Source: Protopterus annectens (Eukaryota > Chordata > Ceratodontiformes > Protopteridae). From it: a DNA stretch of 64,000 nt. The notes under the pieces are model-generated. The model ran no database searches. It was not told where the DNA came from and saw nothing but the letters and a program-made list of their open reading frames with translations. The stretch is from the NCBI RefSeq assembly GCF_019279795.1, contig NC_056725.1:1746343220-1746407219 (forward strand), in the 5' to 3' direction. This document shows positions 45,684 through 58,110 of this stretch, in pieces (the stretch's first letter is position 1; every line of letters starts with the position of its first letter). Made by a program: the position numbers and the translations under genes.

Positions 45684-46715
45684 AAAGGTCTTGCCTATGG
45701 CTATTACCTTTTATAACCTGGAGTGGGACAGTCCTATCAAAGTTTTACTATCAGCAATGCAGACTAAAATGTCAGCAAATGCAAAAAACTTGCATTTTCT
45801 ATAGAAACAGGAATGTAATTCATAGATTGTTAGTTATTTCTTAACATCTTTATTGTCTATAGGAATATCACAAAATGTCTTCTAATACACACTAGGACAT
45901 ATAATTTTTAACAGAACAAACACCTGACTAAGGAAACTATCATGACTAAGTGCTACTAGTATCTTCATTTGAAGTCTATACCTGTTCTTAATGCCTTTGT
46001 GTTCCACTGACTTTGAAATTCCAGTCTATCTAGCAGAATGGAAGGTGTATTCATCCTATAAAATATTGGGTCAGTAGATATGTTTGAACACCAGAATATA
46101 AAAAAATACATTTTGTGTTTGAGTGTAGTATATAGGGCCACCATATTCTTTATGTGACACTAGAGAACATAAGACAATAAACTAGCACAGGGTAGTGTCA
46201 ACCTGGTCATCCATGATTCTGAATATTCGTTTTTTAAGGTATGCAGTCTACTTTCCCTGATACAGAGGCACTGCCTTCTTACTCTTCTGTAGAGAATGTG
46301 ACTAGCTTTTTAATCCTCCAAGCTGGAAAGCAGCAATCTGGGCAAGGGATTTGTCAAAAAAACACTGCTAAACATTATCAAGAATACTGTTAATCGTTAA
46401 CATTCAGCAACTTTGAAGGACCTGAAATACAAGACCATAAGAAACACTCGGACAACATTTTACCAGTTCAGCAGGTGCTACAGCTAAACAAATTACAAAG
46501 ATATCTAGCAACCTCTTTGATAAAGAACAGAATGTGCTGCAGAGAAAAGGGCATAGTTCAGCTGCACCTAAATGCAGTTTTGGGTTTATTAACACCAGTT
46601 AGTTTTGCAGACTGTTACCCTCACTGAAGACTGTGGCCAACCAGTAGCTCAGTTTATCACTGGTAGCAAATACAGAAATGCCTCTTCTGAGACACATAAG
46701 TGATCCACAAACAGG

Positions 46716-46870
46716 TTACAGGTACATGCCATTAATGAGGTAGTCTGACTCTTCAGATGTAATTGGCCTTGCTTTTTTTAGCTTCTGTCTCACAAGTCGT
46801 AGTCTGCAAGCTACAAGTAATAACAGGAGGGCAGTAATGGCCAAACCCAGAGCTAGAGGAAGTACAGCAC
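46716..46870 (-). CDS. Host gene, terminal coding exon: TM helix and cytoplasmic tail
   Basis: On the minus strand an acceptor (gttttctttag) precedes an exon that is open for 50 codons to TAA at 46718-46716. It reads AVLPLALGLAITALLLLLVA (a 20-residue hydrophobic helix), then CRLRLVRQKLKKAR (a basic stop-transfer stretch), then PITSEESDYLINGMYL. This is the C-terminus of a type I single-pass membrane protein. The tail has DYLI and MYL strings that could serve as tyrosine-based sorting signals. The exon starts in phase 1, matching the donor phase of the exon at 59091-59186. I do not recognise the gene. Unlike its surroundings, it has no stops or repeats. Confidence 0.75.
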
Positions 46871-47716
46871 CTAAAGAAAACAAATCACAAAAACAGATCA
46901 GTGTTCATTACTTATCATGGGCAGCATTTGATACAGAAAACTCACATTCTGTATACTGTTTTCAGAGCTCAGAATTGGTGTAATTTGGCACTAAGCATTA
47001 CTATACTACTATCAAATTGCTGGAAATAGTGACACATCACATAACATGGTTATACCCTGTGTAATTAATTGACTGACACCTACAGCAACAATCCTGTTGT
47101 GTTTTGCTTCATGCCTGCACTGCTAGTAGTGTGGAATGCCCTACCTCATTCAAGCTATAGCACTTAAAAGACAGAGCATATAGCTATTGTTATAAATTAG
47201 CTTAGCTGTGGTACTGGATTTGCTTTATTCAACACAATGATTAAACAGCTTAAATATGAGAAAATTAAACATCTAAGACAAAAAGCCGCTTTACTGGTCT
47301 AATTTAAAAGAGTTCCCACTTATAAATATAACTCGGACATAGACATCTAGGCAATTGGAGTACAGCCTAGCAGCATTCAGGAATCTGACACCTCATTAAC
47401 CGAGAGCTGACAGATGTGAATGAGTTAACACAGATCATACCATCATCTTTGACCTAAGAGTAAAAATCATAATTAATCATAAATTAAGCCTGTTTTATTT
47501 TTAAACTTTGTCATTATTAATGAAATATGACACAATAAATAACACACATCAAAACAGACTGGGATGCCATCCTCAGTTATGCAGTAAAGGTGCTCATGGT
47601 ACTGAGAATGTGTTATACGATATTATTAATCCATGTTTTCATAAACAGATAGTAATATACAATTAAATTCCACAGAAAAAACAGCTGAACCACAAAATTA
47701 AAAGCATGCATAATAT
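46871..47716. other. Host intron, part between last exon and PLE-D
   Basis: AT-rich intron sequence with no gene or recognisable repeat. Confidence 0.5.
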
Positions 47717-47767
47717 AAAAAGAACAAAGGCCAGGAAGTGATGTCCACACACAAGTAAAACAGATAA

Positions 47768-47804
47768 GTACTTTTGTCCTGTATCATATCAAGGACTTCT
47801 TCAG
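47768..47804 (-). ncRNA. Hammerhead-like core, PLE-D 5' arm
   Basis: Minus strand: CTGAAGA, A, a perfect GTCC/GGAC stem, then AAAAGTAC where GAAA is expected. Confidence 0.35.
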
Positions 47805-48299
47805 ATAAAAATATACACAAACCAATGCAGCCTAATAAATCTATTACATTAATCACATGTTATATCCAGCCTGTTGCTTCATTCAATTAAATTAAATTAA
47901 TTACATAAAATAGCCTACTTTTTAATAAAAGATATAAACAAATACACAAAAACTACAATACAGAAACCTACCTGGGGTATGTAACGTTCATCCTCCAGCT
48001 GAACAGTTATGTTTATCATATATAAATGTGACAACAGAATACAATTGAGCTACAGGGAGTCCGAGATACTGAATAGATTGGCTTTGTAACTCTGTTTGTT
48101 TAGATACAGGGTTGGGGGCACAGACTGTAAATGAAATATCATTTGCCTCCCTGCAGGACAACATTAAGTATTTTGAAAAGGTATTGGGGTGATATTATGG
48201 TCTGCAATTAGATAATGTTTTTTGTTGAATGGCTCTGTACACCATTAAATGGTACCTAAAGGTCTTAGACTATGGAAATACCCTAATGATGTACAACCT

Positions 48300-48740
48300 G
48301 GATCCATCTTTCATTAAGAGCTATTAAAATTATTTGATCATATTGGTTTAGAATTTGTGGCTCTTATTGTGTGATTATTATCTGAGCTGGAAGATGATGT
48401 TAATCGGTTGCACCGTGATATCTGTGCAAATTTATTATTTGATCAATTCTCTACATATTTTTATATTTTTGATAACGTCGATAAGATAAATGATAGTATA
48501 TGTATAAGAAAGAGTAAGAAATTTATTAGAAATAAGATTGCTTATGAGAAGAAAGAAGTACATCCTAGTCCTAAAACTTCTCAGAAGTTTAAATATGATG
48601 TGTTGTATACTGATAATTTGAATTTTTCAGGACAAATTCCTATCTTAGATTTTTCAGCTACGAATTATCAGTCCCCTTTACCCATGAGCCCCAGGAGATC
48701 CTCCAGGTTAATGGGACATAAAAAAAGAGGAGAAACATAA
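48300..48740 (+). pseudogene. PLE-D ORF, N-terminal region
   Basis: A 110-codon frame at 48408-48740 includes a basic stretch (IRKSKKFIRNKIAYEKK) and ends with SPRRSSRLMGHKKRG. It occupies the place of the low-complexity, basic N-terminal part of PLE proteins and is in the right order relative to the RT at 55900 onward. The assignment is by position. CR1-4 begins about 35 bp further on. Confidence 0.45.
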
Positions 48741-48882
48741 CAGAATCTCCCCATTCACCAGACCAAAATCAGAGTTCATAGGTTCATAGGTTTATACTAG
48801 GCTATCTGCCCTAAGGCATTTATAAGCCTAGACCAAAGTTATGTGGCTTACGCCACCCCTTATGTTAGAAATAATGTGCCCA

Positions 48883-51760
48883 TTAGTTTGTTGTGCCTCT
48901 GTCCAGCAGTGACACAGAGATGATTCCCGGGGTAAACCTACGATCTCCCATCCACCGGTCAAGATTTCTCTTGAACAGAGCCAGTGAGGTGCTCTGCCTC
49001 ACATGGACCGGGATTTTATTCCACAGCATGGGGAGTCTCTGGGTGATAAATCTATCCCTCCAGCACGTCCTATTTATATCCGTGCTAAGGTTTAAGTCAC
49101 TTGCTCTAGTGGTTCTGGTGGATTTGGATTTTTTGAGGTGGAGCATGTCCATTAATTCCGGGTTGGTCATGGCCTTGTATGTCAGGCACAGGTCACCTCT
49201 GAGCAGACGGTATGCAACTGAATAGAGTTGGAGTTTCTTCAGTCTGGCAGTATATGACAGGTTTTGGAGTCCCTTTATCCTTTTGGTGAGGAACTTTTGG
49301 GGTCTCTCCAACTGCTGCAGGTGTCAGGTGAGATACATCCCGAATGGGGCATTGTACTCGATCATTGGTCTGATAAGTGAAGAGTACAGGGGAACAATGA
49401 CCTCACTTGATCTGGATGTGAATCCCTTCATGATCAGATGGGCAATGTAGAAGGTCTTTCGAACCACTTTAGCAATGTGAGTGTCAAACGAGAGGTCACT
49501 GTCAACCTGGGTACCCAGGTCCCTGATAACCTCTTCTGTGCTTAGTGGGATGCCATCTATATGGTAGCTTGGGGTTACCTTGTTTTTCCCAAGGGTATGA
49601 CTATACACTTTTTGGCTTTAACTTCAGGCCATGGCTCTGGCACCAGCTATCAGTTTCCGTGAGCCACCTCTGAAGGATGTCTGTGTCCGATGTACTATCC
49701 ACTATGGCACCCAGTTTGCAGTCATCCGCAAACTTTGTCAGCCATAGTCCTCCTATGTTTGCCTGTACTTCTGAGAAGTAGATGCCAACAATAGGGGGCC
49801 AAGGACTGAGCCCTGTGGGACACCACTTGTAACCGGCTTGGAGTGTGACATGGCTCCAGCAACTCTAACCCTGTGGGTTCTGTCCTTTAGCCAGTTTGCA
49901 ACCCATCTTGTGACATATGGGTTTACATTTAAGCTGGTAAGTTTCTCTATGATACCCGAGTGGGGTATTGTGTCGAAAGCTTTTGCAAGGTCAAGGTAGG
50001 CTGTATAGACTGCCTTTCCCTCATCAATGGCCTTGGTAACTGTTTCAAAGAAGTCGACCAAGTTCAAAAGGCAAGATCTGCCCTTGACAAAGCCAAACTG
50101 GGTTGGGTCCAAGGTCTGCAAGTTCCCTATGTCCTTGTTTATGAGTTCCATTATGATCCTCTCCATAGCTTTGCAGACCAGGCTTGTTAAGCTTATGCGG
50201 CGGTAATTACCAGGGTCTGTAGAGGCACCGCCTTTGTGGAGTTGGGACCACAGTTGCCGTACGCCACTCCTTGGGCACATGTCCTGTGGTAAGGCTAAGA
50301 TTAAACAGCTGCCTTATGTGCGGGTTTAGTTCTTCATTGAGTTCATGTAGCACACAGCCGGGGACACCATCTGGTCCCATTGATGCTGTGTTTTTAGCTT
50401 TAGGAGAGCAGCTTTCACCTGTGCATTTGAGATGTCTGGGAGGCTACACTCTGTTGGGATAGTTATCTCTCCTTTTGGGGGGGGAGAGGGGGGTGAAGTT
50501 TGCGCTGAACCTGTCTGCCAGTATGTTGGCAATGTCTGTGGGTTCAGTTATTTTTGTATCATTTTGGACTAATTCTGAGCATATCTGGGAGTTTCCACCC
50601 AGGTTTCTGACATAGCTGAAGAAGGCCTTATGATTGTCTTTTGAATCTATGGCAATTTTTTTTTCAAAGTTTGCCTTGGATGATTTTATGAGGGATCGTA
50701 GTTTCTTGCTAGTACTGATCAAAGATGCCTTCCCTTTTTGGGATTTTGCTCTATCATGTAATAGCTTTCTCCTCTTATTGTAAAGTTTGTTTATGGCTGG
50801 GGTCCACCAGACTGGACGTTTGCCCTTGGTGGAAAGAGTCTTGGTTTTATTAGGGATTGCCTGATCCATGCAGTCCTGAAGGTGTTCATAGAAGGCATTT
50901 GTAAGGGCTTCCGCAGATTGGGTTGTGGTTTCTATTGGCTTGGGGGCCTTGAAGGATACCACACCTGTCTTGAGTAGTGTGAAGTTTGCTTTAGAGAACT
51001 TCTTCACTGTGGTCTTTTTTGTTTGGGGCGGGGGCGGGATGTGGATTTCTAGTGAGATTAGTTTATGATCTGATCTCACCAAAGAGGGATATACTTCCGG
51101 TGTGGAGCATTTTGTCCCCATGTTTGTGATGATGAGATCTAGTATATTTTCTCCTCTTGTGGGGACGGTGACTAGTTGTTCCATGGCATTTGAATTTATG
51201 AACTCCAGGAACCTTTGGGCTAGAAAGTTGGGGCTTGAGTAATGTTCCCAGTCTATATTCGGGTAGTTGAAGTCACCCAATATGATGGTGTTTGGTGATA
51301 CATTTATACCCTCCAGTGTCTTCAGGAAGGCTGTGTGGGTTTCCTGAGTTTGAGAGGGTGGCCTGTAGCATGCTACAAATTGTAGAGCAGTTTTGCCTAT
51401 GGTTAATTGCACCTGGATGGTTTCCGATGCTTCGTACGTAGCCACCAACCTGGAGGTGTGGGTATCCTTGATGAATATGGATACACCCCCTCCTTTTGTG
51501 GTATGGTCCGGGATTTGGGGCCGGAACGCATGATATGAGGTAAAACCTGATAGTGCCGGGGTGCTCTCAGGAGCCTTGAACCAGGTTTCAGTCACAGCAC
51601 AGACATCGATGTTCTCCATACTGAGAAGGGCCTCGAGTGCATGCATTTTGAGATTTAGACTTCTGTTATTGAGCAGCATTACCCTTAGTTTCTTCCTGTT
51701 TTTGTTTTCTAGGGTGGTAGGTTTAGAATTTGAGCCTTGCCTAAAAAAGGCATTATGGGG
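48883..51760 (-). pseudogene. CR1-4 ORF2: endonuclease intact in one frame, RT broken
   Basis: The longest LINE frame here, 411 codons at 51679-50444, spans the whole AP endonuclease: MLLNNRSLNLKMHALEALL, VCAVTETWFKAPES, GGGVSIFIKDTHTSR, LGDFNYPNIDWEHY and LVRSDHKLISLEIH. It continues into the RT N-terminus (KKIAIDSKDNHKAFFSYVRN). Downstream frames give GFVKGRSCLLNLVDFFETV, motif A YLDLAKAFDTIPH, SGVPQGSVLGPLL (motif B) and, in the last frame, RKTFYIAHLIMKGFTSRSSE. Three to four frame changes interrupt the RT and C-terminus. All endonuclease motifs needed for activity are visible. Confidence 0.85.
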
Positions 51761-51799
51761 GTGGCAAGAGCCTTAGCCAATATCCGGAATCCCAGGGGT

Positions 51800-52682
51800 G
51801 ACAGGTACAAGCTGTCCTCATGGGCAGCGTGGCTTGTCAAGCATGTCATCCCAAGCAGACAGACACTAGATCCCCTTTGAATGACACCAGAAATTAAGCC
51901 AATTGTTAAAGCTGATCATCTTGTCACTATATTGTGGCATCATTCGTGGTGAAGGAAGGATACTGCTCAGGGTCAGGGTCATACCTGCCTGGGCTACATA
52001 ATCAGAGAGCTCCTCTATGTCTCTTTTCATGTAGTCCAGGGAGGTACGTCTCAGGTCGTTCACACCAGCATGGACAATGACTGTGTCATACTTGTACTTG
52101 CCGTGGAGTGGCCTGAGTGCTTGTGTTATGTGGCGGATTCTAGTGCCCAATAGGCAGCTTACCGTGACGTTCTCCTTGTTCAGCCTGGTGAGTGGGACGT
52201 CAGTGTGTCTGACTATGGAGTCACCTATGACAAGTATGTTTGGTGTTGTATTTGGCCTTAAGGGCAGTGACTGCTTTGCACAGTGATTTTGTTTTTTTAT
52301 GTGTTGTTTGTGTGGTGTCTTGAGTTTGCAGTTGCTTGGGTGTCTGCTTTGGAGGCCTTTGCTGTTTAGGTAAATTTTTACTCAGAGCCTCCGAGTATGT
52401 CTTAGTGTATTTATGTGTTTGATTCAGTGGTGTGGTTGAGTTATGTGAGACTTGTATTGTGGTGTGTGTAGTTGCCTTCTCCTCCTGCCTGGTCTTGCCA
52501 GTCCTGAGTTGAGAGAGCTCAGCCTCCAGTTTGGCTAAATAGCTGCATCTCTCGCAAGTGTTTGTGTTATGTGGGAGGAGGAGAGGGTTGTCCGTGTACA
52601 TGAGGCAATTGTAACATTGCCTCAGAATTCCCAGATTCACCAACAGGGCAGGAGAGGACGCCAGCATCTGACCCTTCGACAT
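51800..52682 (-). pseudogene. CR1-4 ORF1: zinc-binding motif plus SGNH esterase
   Basis: ATG 52682 gives MSKGQMLASSPALLVNLG, then CYNCLMYTD...CERCSYLAKLEAEL, a Thr/Gln-rich linker and a frame end near 52221. The esterase follows from about 52240 in another frame: ILVIGDSIVRHTDVPLTRLN by position, then the 52150-51866 frame with YDTVIVHAGVNDLRRTSLDY (GVND) and LSSILPSPRMMPQYSDKM. The DxxH block lies near 51810. The layout equals that of CR1-1 and CR1-3. Confidence 0.75.
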
Positions 52683-53046
52683 GCTAGAAAGAATTATGAG
52701 TTGGTATGAGACAGAAAAGTAGAGGGCTTAGCAGGGAAGTGGGCACTCCTGGGGGGTTTTGCAAGTGAGGGATTTGTATAATATAGGAGTGCTTGACCTG
52801 CAAAAAAAATGCTTATAAGACAAAGGATATACTTTTAAGACAAGTGCTGAGCTTTTTGAGAAGAAAAAGCAATTAGGAACAAGTGCTGTGCTTTTTAGTG
52901 AAGGTGTAAACTGTTTAGGTTCCTAACAGAGCAGTTCTAAGGGAAAAATTGAAGAACAGACTTTATGGAGCCAGAAAAAGTTTAACCTTGTTAAACCGGC
53001 GCTGCCCGATGCTGCTCTAGTGGCAACTCCACGCTAAATCGCACTA

Positions 53047-53084
53047 AAGCACGTTAAGACGTGCTTGATAGCAGGGGCTATCAA
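53047..53084 (-). other. Two consecutive perfect hairpins near the CR1-4 5' end
   Basis: aagcacgttaagacgtgctt (53047-53066) folds as an 8-bp stem with a 4-nt loop. ttgatagcaggggctatcaa (53065-53084) folds as another. They share two bases. On the CR1 RNA they would lie about 40-75 nt from the 5' end of this copy. Confidence 0.75.
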
Positions 53085-53123
53085 GTTGGCAAAGAAACCA
53101 GGGGAGTGGGAGATCTCATATTG

Positions 53124-55268
53124 TTCATAGGTTCATAGGTTTATAGGTTCATAGGTTTATACTAGGCTATCTGCCCTAAGGCATTTATAAGCCTAGCCCA
53201 AAGTTTTGTGGCTTACGCCACCCCTTATGTTAAAAAATACTGTGCCCATTAGTTTGTTGTGCCTCTGTCCAGCAGTGACACAGAGATGATTCCCGGTGTA
53301 AACCTACGATCTCCCATCCACCGGTCAAAATTTCTCTTGAACAGAGCCAGCGAGGTGCTCTGCCTCACATGGACCGGGATTTTATTCCACAGCATAGGGA
53401 GTCTCTGGGTGACAAATCTATCCCTCCAGCATGTCCTATTTATATCCGTGCTAAGGTTTAAGTCGCTTGCTCTAGTGGATCTGGTAGATTTGGATTTTTT
53501 GAGGTGGAGCATGTCCATTAATTCCGGGTTGGACATGGCCTTGTATGTCAGGCACAGGTCACCTCTGAGCAGGCGGTATGCGACTGAATAGAGCTGGAGT
53601 TTCTTCAGTCTGGCAGCATATGACAGATTTTGGAGTCCCTTTATCATTTTGGTGAGGAACTTTTGGGGTCTCTCCAATTGCTGCAGGTGTCGGGTGAGAT
53701 ACATTCTGAATGGGGCATTGTACTCGATCATTGGTCTGATAAGTGAAGAGTACAGGGGAACAATGACCTCACTTGATCTGGATGTGAATCCCTTCATGAT
53801 CAGGTGGGCAATGTAGAAGGTCTTTCTAACCACTTTAGCAATGTGAGTGTCAAAAGAAAGGCCACTGTTAACCTGGGTCCCCAGGTCCCTGATAACCTCT
53901 TCTGTGCTTAATGGATTGCCACCTATATGGTAGCTTGGGGTTACCTTGTTTTTCCTGAAGGGTATGACTATGCATTTTTTGGCATTTAACTTCAGGCCAT
54001 GGCTCTGGCACCAGTTATCAGTTTCCGTGAGACCCTCTGAAGGATATCTGTGTCCAATGTACTTTCCACTATGGCACCCAGTTTGCAGTCATCTGCAAAC
54101 TTTGTCAGCCATAGTCCTCCTATGTTTGCCTGTACTTCTGAGAAGTAGATGCCGAACAACAGGGGGCCAAGGACTGAGCCCTGTGGGACACCACTTGTGA
54201 CCGGCTTGGAGTCTGACATGGCGCCAGCAACTCTAACCCTGTGGGTTCTGTCCTTTAGCCAGTTTGCAACCCATCTTGTGACATATGGGTTTACATTTAA
54301 GCTGGTAAGTTTCTCTATAATACCCGAGTGGGGTATCGTGTCGAAAGCTTTTGCAAGGTCAAGGTAGGCTGTATGGACTGCCTTTCCCTCATCAATGGCC
54401 TTGGTGACTGTTTAGAAGAAGTCGACCAAGTTCAAAAGGCATGATCTGCCCTTGACAAAGCCAAACTGGGTCGGGTCCAATGTCTGCAAGTCCCCTATGT
54501 CTTTGTTTATGAGTTCCATTATGATCCTCTCCATAGCCTTGCAGACCAGGCTTGTTAAGCTTATGGGGCGGTAATTACCAGGGTCCGTAGAGGCACTGCC
54601 TTTGTGGAGTGGGACCACAGTTGCCGTACGCCACTCCTTGGGCACGTATCCTGTGGTAAGGCTAAGATTAAACAGCTGCCTTATATGCGGGTTTAGTTCC
54701 TCGTTGAGTTCATGTAGCACACAGCCGGGGACACCATCCGGTCCCATTGATGCTGTGTTTTTAGCTTTAGAGAGAGCAGCTTTTACCTGCGCATTTGAGA
54801 TGTCTGGGAGGCTACACTCCACTGGGATAGTAATCTCTCCTTTTGGGGGGGAGAGGCGGGTGAAGTTTGCACTGAACCTGTCTGCCAGTATGTTGGCAAT
54901 GTCTGTGGGTTCAGTGATTTTTGTATAATTTTGGACTAATTCTGCGCATATCTGGGAGTTTCCACCCAGGTTTCTAACATAGCTGAAGAAGGCCTTATGA
55001 TTGTCTTTTGAATCTATTGCAATTTTTCTCTCAAAGTTGGCCTTGGATGATTTTATGAGTGCTCGTATTTTTTTACTAATAATGATCAAGGGTGTCTTAT
55101 CTTTTATGGATTTTGCTCTATCATGTAACAGCTTTCTCCTCTTATTGTAAAGTTTGTTTATGGCTGGGGTCCACCAGACTGGACGTTTGCCCTTGGTGGA
55201 AAGAGTCTTGGTTTTATTAGGGATTGCCTGATCCATGCAGTCCTGGAGGTGTTTGTAGAAGGCAATTT
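53124..55268 (-). mobile_element. CR1-type LINE, copy 5 (CR1-5), 5'-truncated
   Basis: The tail starts at 53124 with several tatgaacc-type units and directly abuts the 5' end of CR1-4. It contains the RT and C-terminus of ORF2 and is truncated at about 55268 inside the region preceding the RT. It is nearly identical to the matching part of CR1-4 (only scattered substitutions over the 194-codon C-terminal frame), so both are recent relatives. Confidence 0.85.
53249..55236 (-). pseudogene. CR1-5 ORF2: reverse transcriptase and C-terminus
   Basis: A 274-codon frame (55236-54412) covers KRPVWWTPAINKLYNKRRKL through MGPDGVPGCVLHELNEEL, PLHKGSASTDPGNYRPISLT and GFVKGRSCLLNLVDFF. Motif A lies just past the end of that frame, near 54330-54400. 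The next frame (54219-53992) holds SGVPQGSVLGPLLFGIYF and FADDCKLGAIVES, so the catalytic aspartates persist. The last frame (53833-53249) is the C-terminal region to LLDRGTTN. Only about three breaks are visible, fewer than in CR1-1 to CR1-3. Confidence 0.85.
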
Positions 55269-55269
55269 G

Positions 55270-57240
55270 TATTGTTTAACCAATTCTCTTATTTTGTTTA
55301 ACTCTTGTTGGATTCTACTGTTGGTTTTGATTTAAATTTGACTTTTTTCTTTTTGGATCAGATTTAGTTCCTATTACTGATGATGCTACCCTTGGTGGAG
55401 TTAAACTTGAAGTGGTGAGTGATATTGTTATTCCTCCACCCACTTTTAGCCCTATCGGTACTTTTGTTTTAGATTTGACTTCTCTTTATAAGTCTGAGTT
55501 AGTTTCTAGTACTAATGCTATTACCCTAGTTGGAGTTGAATTTGGAGTGATGGATGATGGTGCTTTTAATCCACCTGGTTTTAATGTGGTATATAAGTAT
55601 AATAGATTTAAGACTTATAATTATAGTTAAATAGCTACAACTGATGATATGGTGGATATTTTTATTAAAGGTTTCACTTTTGTGTCAGTGAAGGATTTTG
55701 ATGTGGTCAACACACTTGTAGAGTTCAAGTTAATTTTGAGGAAGGTTAATTTGTTCAATTATTATGGGGAGAAATTTAAGAATAATGTTGAGGTATACAG
55801 GAAAAGCACTTGTAACCCCCTTTACAATCTGCTCTATTGTTATTTGAAAAACTTTCTGGATCTGATTTTAGGATGTCAGATCAGAAAACAGTAATACATT
55901 TTTCAATTTAGGCAGAACGGAACACATTTGATTATATCAACAATCTTGTGACCGCAATATTAGGATTATGAAACCTGATAAAGGTGGAGAGATAGCTACT
56001 AAGGATACAACTTTATATATAGCTAAAATGCATTTTTATTTATATGAAGTATTTTTGAAACAATAATAACCAGATTAACATGGCATATCATAAAATGGAT
56101 TTATGGTTAGAAGAGGGATTTTTTGAATATCGATTTAGTACTAATGTTATTAAATATATGAAAGTTGAACACCCTGTAGTACTGGCTATTTTCAGTATTC
56201 CTAAACCCATAAATATGCATTAAATCCATCCATCCGACCTGTCATCGCAACTGGTCGATCCAGAATGGAACCTTTAGTTAAAAAGGTCGACCACAGGTTA
56301 TTAGAATTTTTTGTGGATAAAAATCATATATTAAGAGATTCTTGGGATTGCTTGAGAAAAATTGCAAGTATAGGTTGTATTGATACAGCACTGTTTGTTA
56401 TGACTGACATTAAGGATTTGTTTTTAGTGATACCACATGATGTGGGTTTTGATTGGTTTTGTGAAGCCTTGATAGGATCAGATTTTGATAACTGTGATAT
56501 AAATATTTTAGTGGAATTTATGGAAATGGTGTTTCTCAATAATTCTGTATTTTTTGACCATGATTATTTTAAACAAACTGGAGGTGTGGCTATGGGTGCT
56601 GTATCTGCCCATGTCTTTGCTAACATGGTATTATGGTTCTGGGAGTAGCAGCATACTATAGCATCAACATACTGGAACCATATGCCATTATATTTAAGAT
56701 TTTTGGATGATATTCTGATTTTACAGACAGGTGGTATTGATATATTTACTGAATTTATTAATTAAATTAAAAGTCCTACCAAATTTACACACTCTGTGGA
56801 TCTTACTAACATTGATCATCTAGACATTACTTTTTATAAGAATTCAGTTAATAGTATTTGAGTCCACAATTTTTTGTAAATCAGCTTTCTCAAACTCTTA
56901 TTTACTCTTTACTAGTCATCACCCCTTTTGGCAAAAGAAGAATTTGTTGAAAAGCCAATTTATTAGGCTACCCAGGTTAATATCTGAGGAACCTATGTTT
57001 ATGGAAGAGTGTGAAAAACTTTGTAGTATGTTTATAAAAAGAGGATATTCTGTAAAACTGGTTCACAACATTAATGATAATGTTCTGGGTGAAAGGAGGA
57101 GTAGATATCTACTGATTTTGAAGCAAACAATAACTAGTACTCAAGTGATTCAAAATTATGGTAACAGTTTTGCGAAAGCAATTGTTCTAACCTATACGAA
57201 TAAGAACGAGCAAGTTAAAAAAAACATTAAAAATTGAAAT
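55270..57240 (+). pseudogene. PLE-D reverse transcriptase
   Basis: Readable blocks occur in several frames: IMKPDKGGEIATKD near 55945-55990 (the ADKGG block), SIRPVIATGRSRMEPLVKKV near 56230-56290, motif A FVMTDIKDLFLVIPH near 56393-56437, motif B QTGGVAMGAVSAHVFANMVL near 56575-56633 and motif C LRFLDDILILQTG near 56695-56733. A thumb-like piece with LKSQFIRLPRL is near 56945-56980. Motif order and the LDD box mark a PLE-type RT diverged from that of PLE-A. The frame is broken many times. Confidence 0.8.
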
Positions 57241-57439
57241 TTAGTTAAAGTATTTGGTCGGGGAGCTATAACTAGTTTGGCTACCCCAAGTTTATTTATA
57301 AAATAGATAGGAATATTAAGAATATTGTTGAGAGACAGTATAAACAGAATCAGTAGTATGGCATAGTAAATGTGGTTCATGCTCCCAGCGTAGATATATT
57401 TACAACAGCACAAATATTACAATCAAGACCTACCCCAGG

Positions 57440-57830
57440 AGTATTAAAAATAATTTAAAATGTAATTGTAAAACTGTTGGGTAGTTTACATTGCTTATGT
57501 ATCTCCTGTGACATTTTTTATGTGGGTAAAACTGAGAGGCAGCTAAGGATTTAGCTATAGGGACGCTTGTATGTTATCAAAGCCAATGATTCTAGTAATG
57601 CTTTATTTAAGCATTCTGCCTCTTGTAAAGATTTTTAAAAAGTTTTTATTTCATGTACTGGAAATAGTTCCCATCCCTGTGAGAGGGGTTGTTGGGGTGC
57701 CATTATTGAAACAAAAGAATTATATTGGCAAATTAAGTTGAACACAACATCCACCAGAGGGCTTAAGGATAAAACATCCTTGAATGGGATGTTGCAGTTG
57801 AAACTGATGTATATTTAATTAATCCACACA
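57440..57830 (+). pseudogene. PLE-D GIY-YIG endonuclease remnant
   Basis: KCNCKTVG near 57465-57490 is the cysteine linker. The peptide FYVGKTERQL near 57515-57550 is the GIY-YIG second motif with its downstream basic residues, and NALFKHSASCKD near 57598-57630 follows. The domain order equals that of PLE-A and PLE-C. It is strongly decayed and runs into a TA/TG microsatellite. Confidence 0.65.
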
Positions 57831-57859
57831 TATATTATTTTAATACAAGTATTTTAAGA

Positions 57860-57862
<3 letters not shown>

Positions 57863-57935
<73 letters not shown>
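57863..57935. repeat. (TA)n(TG)n compound microsatellite in PLE-D
   Basis: TA units to about 57906, then TG units. It lies between the nuclease remnant and the 3' arm. Confidence 0.95.
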
Positions 57936-57938
<3 letters not shown>

Positions 57939-58110
57939 TTCTTCCTTTTTGTATTGTGACTTTTATGTGTATTTATTTATGTTTTATTAAAAAGTAGGCT
58001 TTTTATGTAATTCATTTAATTTAATTGAATAAGGCAACTGGTTGGGTATCATATAACATGTGATTAGAGTAATGGATTTATTAGGCTGCATTGGTTTGTG
58101 TATATTTTAT

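Larger units (their letters stand above)
43336..46715. other. Host-gene 3' flank / probable 3' UTR, no other gene seen
   Basis: This lies immediately downstream, on the minus strand, of the stop codon at 46716-46718, so at least part should be 3' UTR. Minus-strand AATAAA candidates occur at 46585-46590 and about 45848-45853. Neither can be chosen from sequence alone. It contains a SINE (43855-44035) and a TA/TG microsatellite (45589-45683). No exon-like ORF is convincing. Confidence 0.4.
48775..53123 (-). mobile_element. CR1-type LINE, copy 4 (CR1-4), near full length
   Basis: 3' tail at 48775 (ttcataggttcataggttta), ORF2 about 51760-48883, ORF1 52682 to about 51800, 5' UTR 52683-53123. The 5' UTR aligns with that of CR1-1 around the shared ccataaagtctgttcttcaa string but is otherwise a distinct subfamily. 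Its 5' end has two consecutive perfect hairpins. It is very similar to CR1-5 and less so to CR1-1 to CR1-3, so it is a younger subfamily. Confidence 0.85.
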
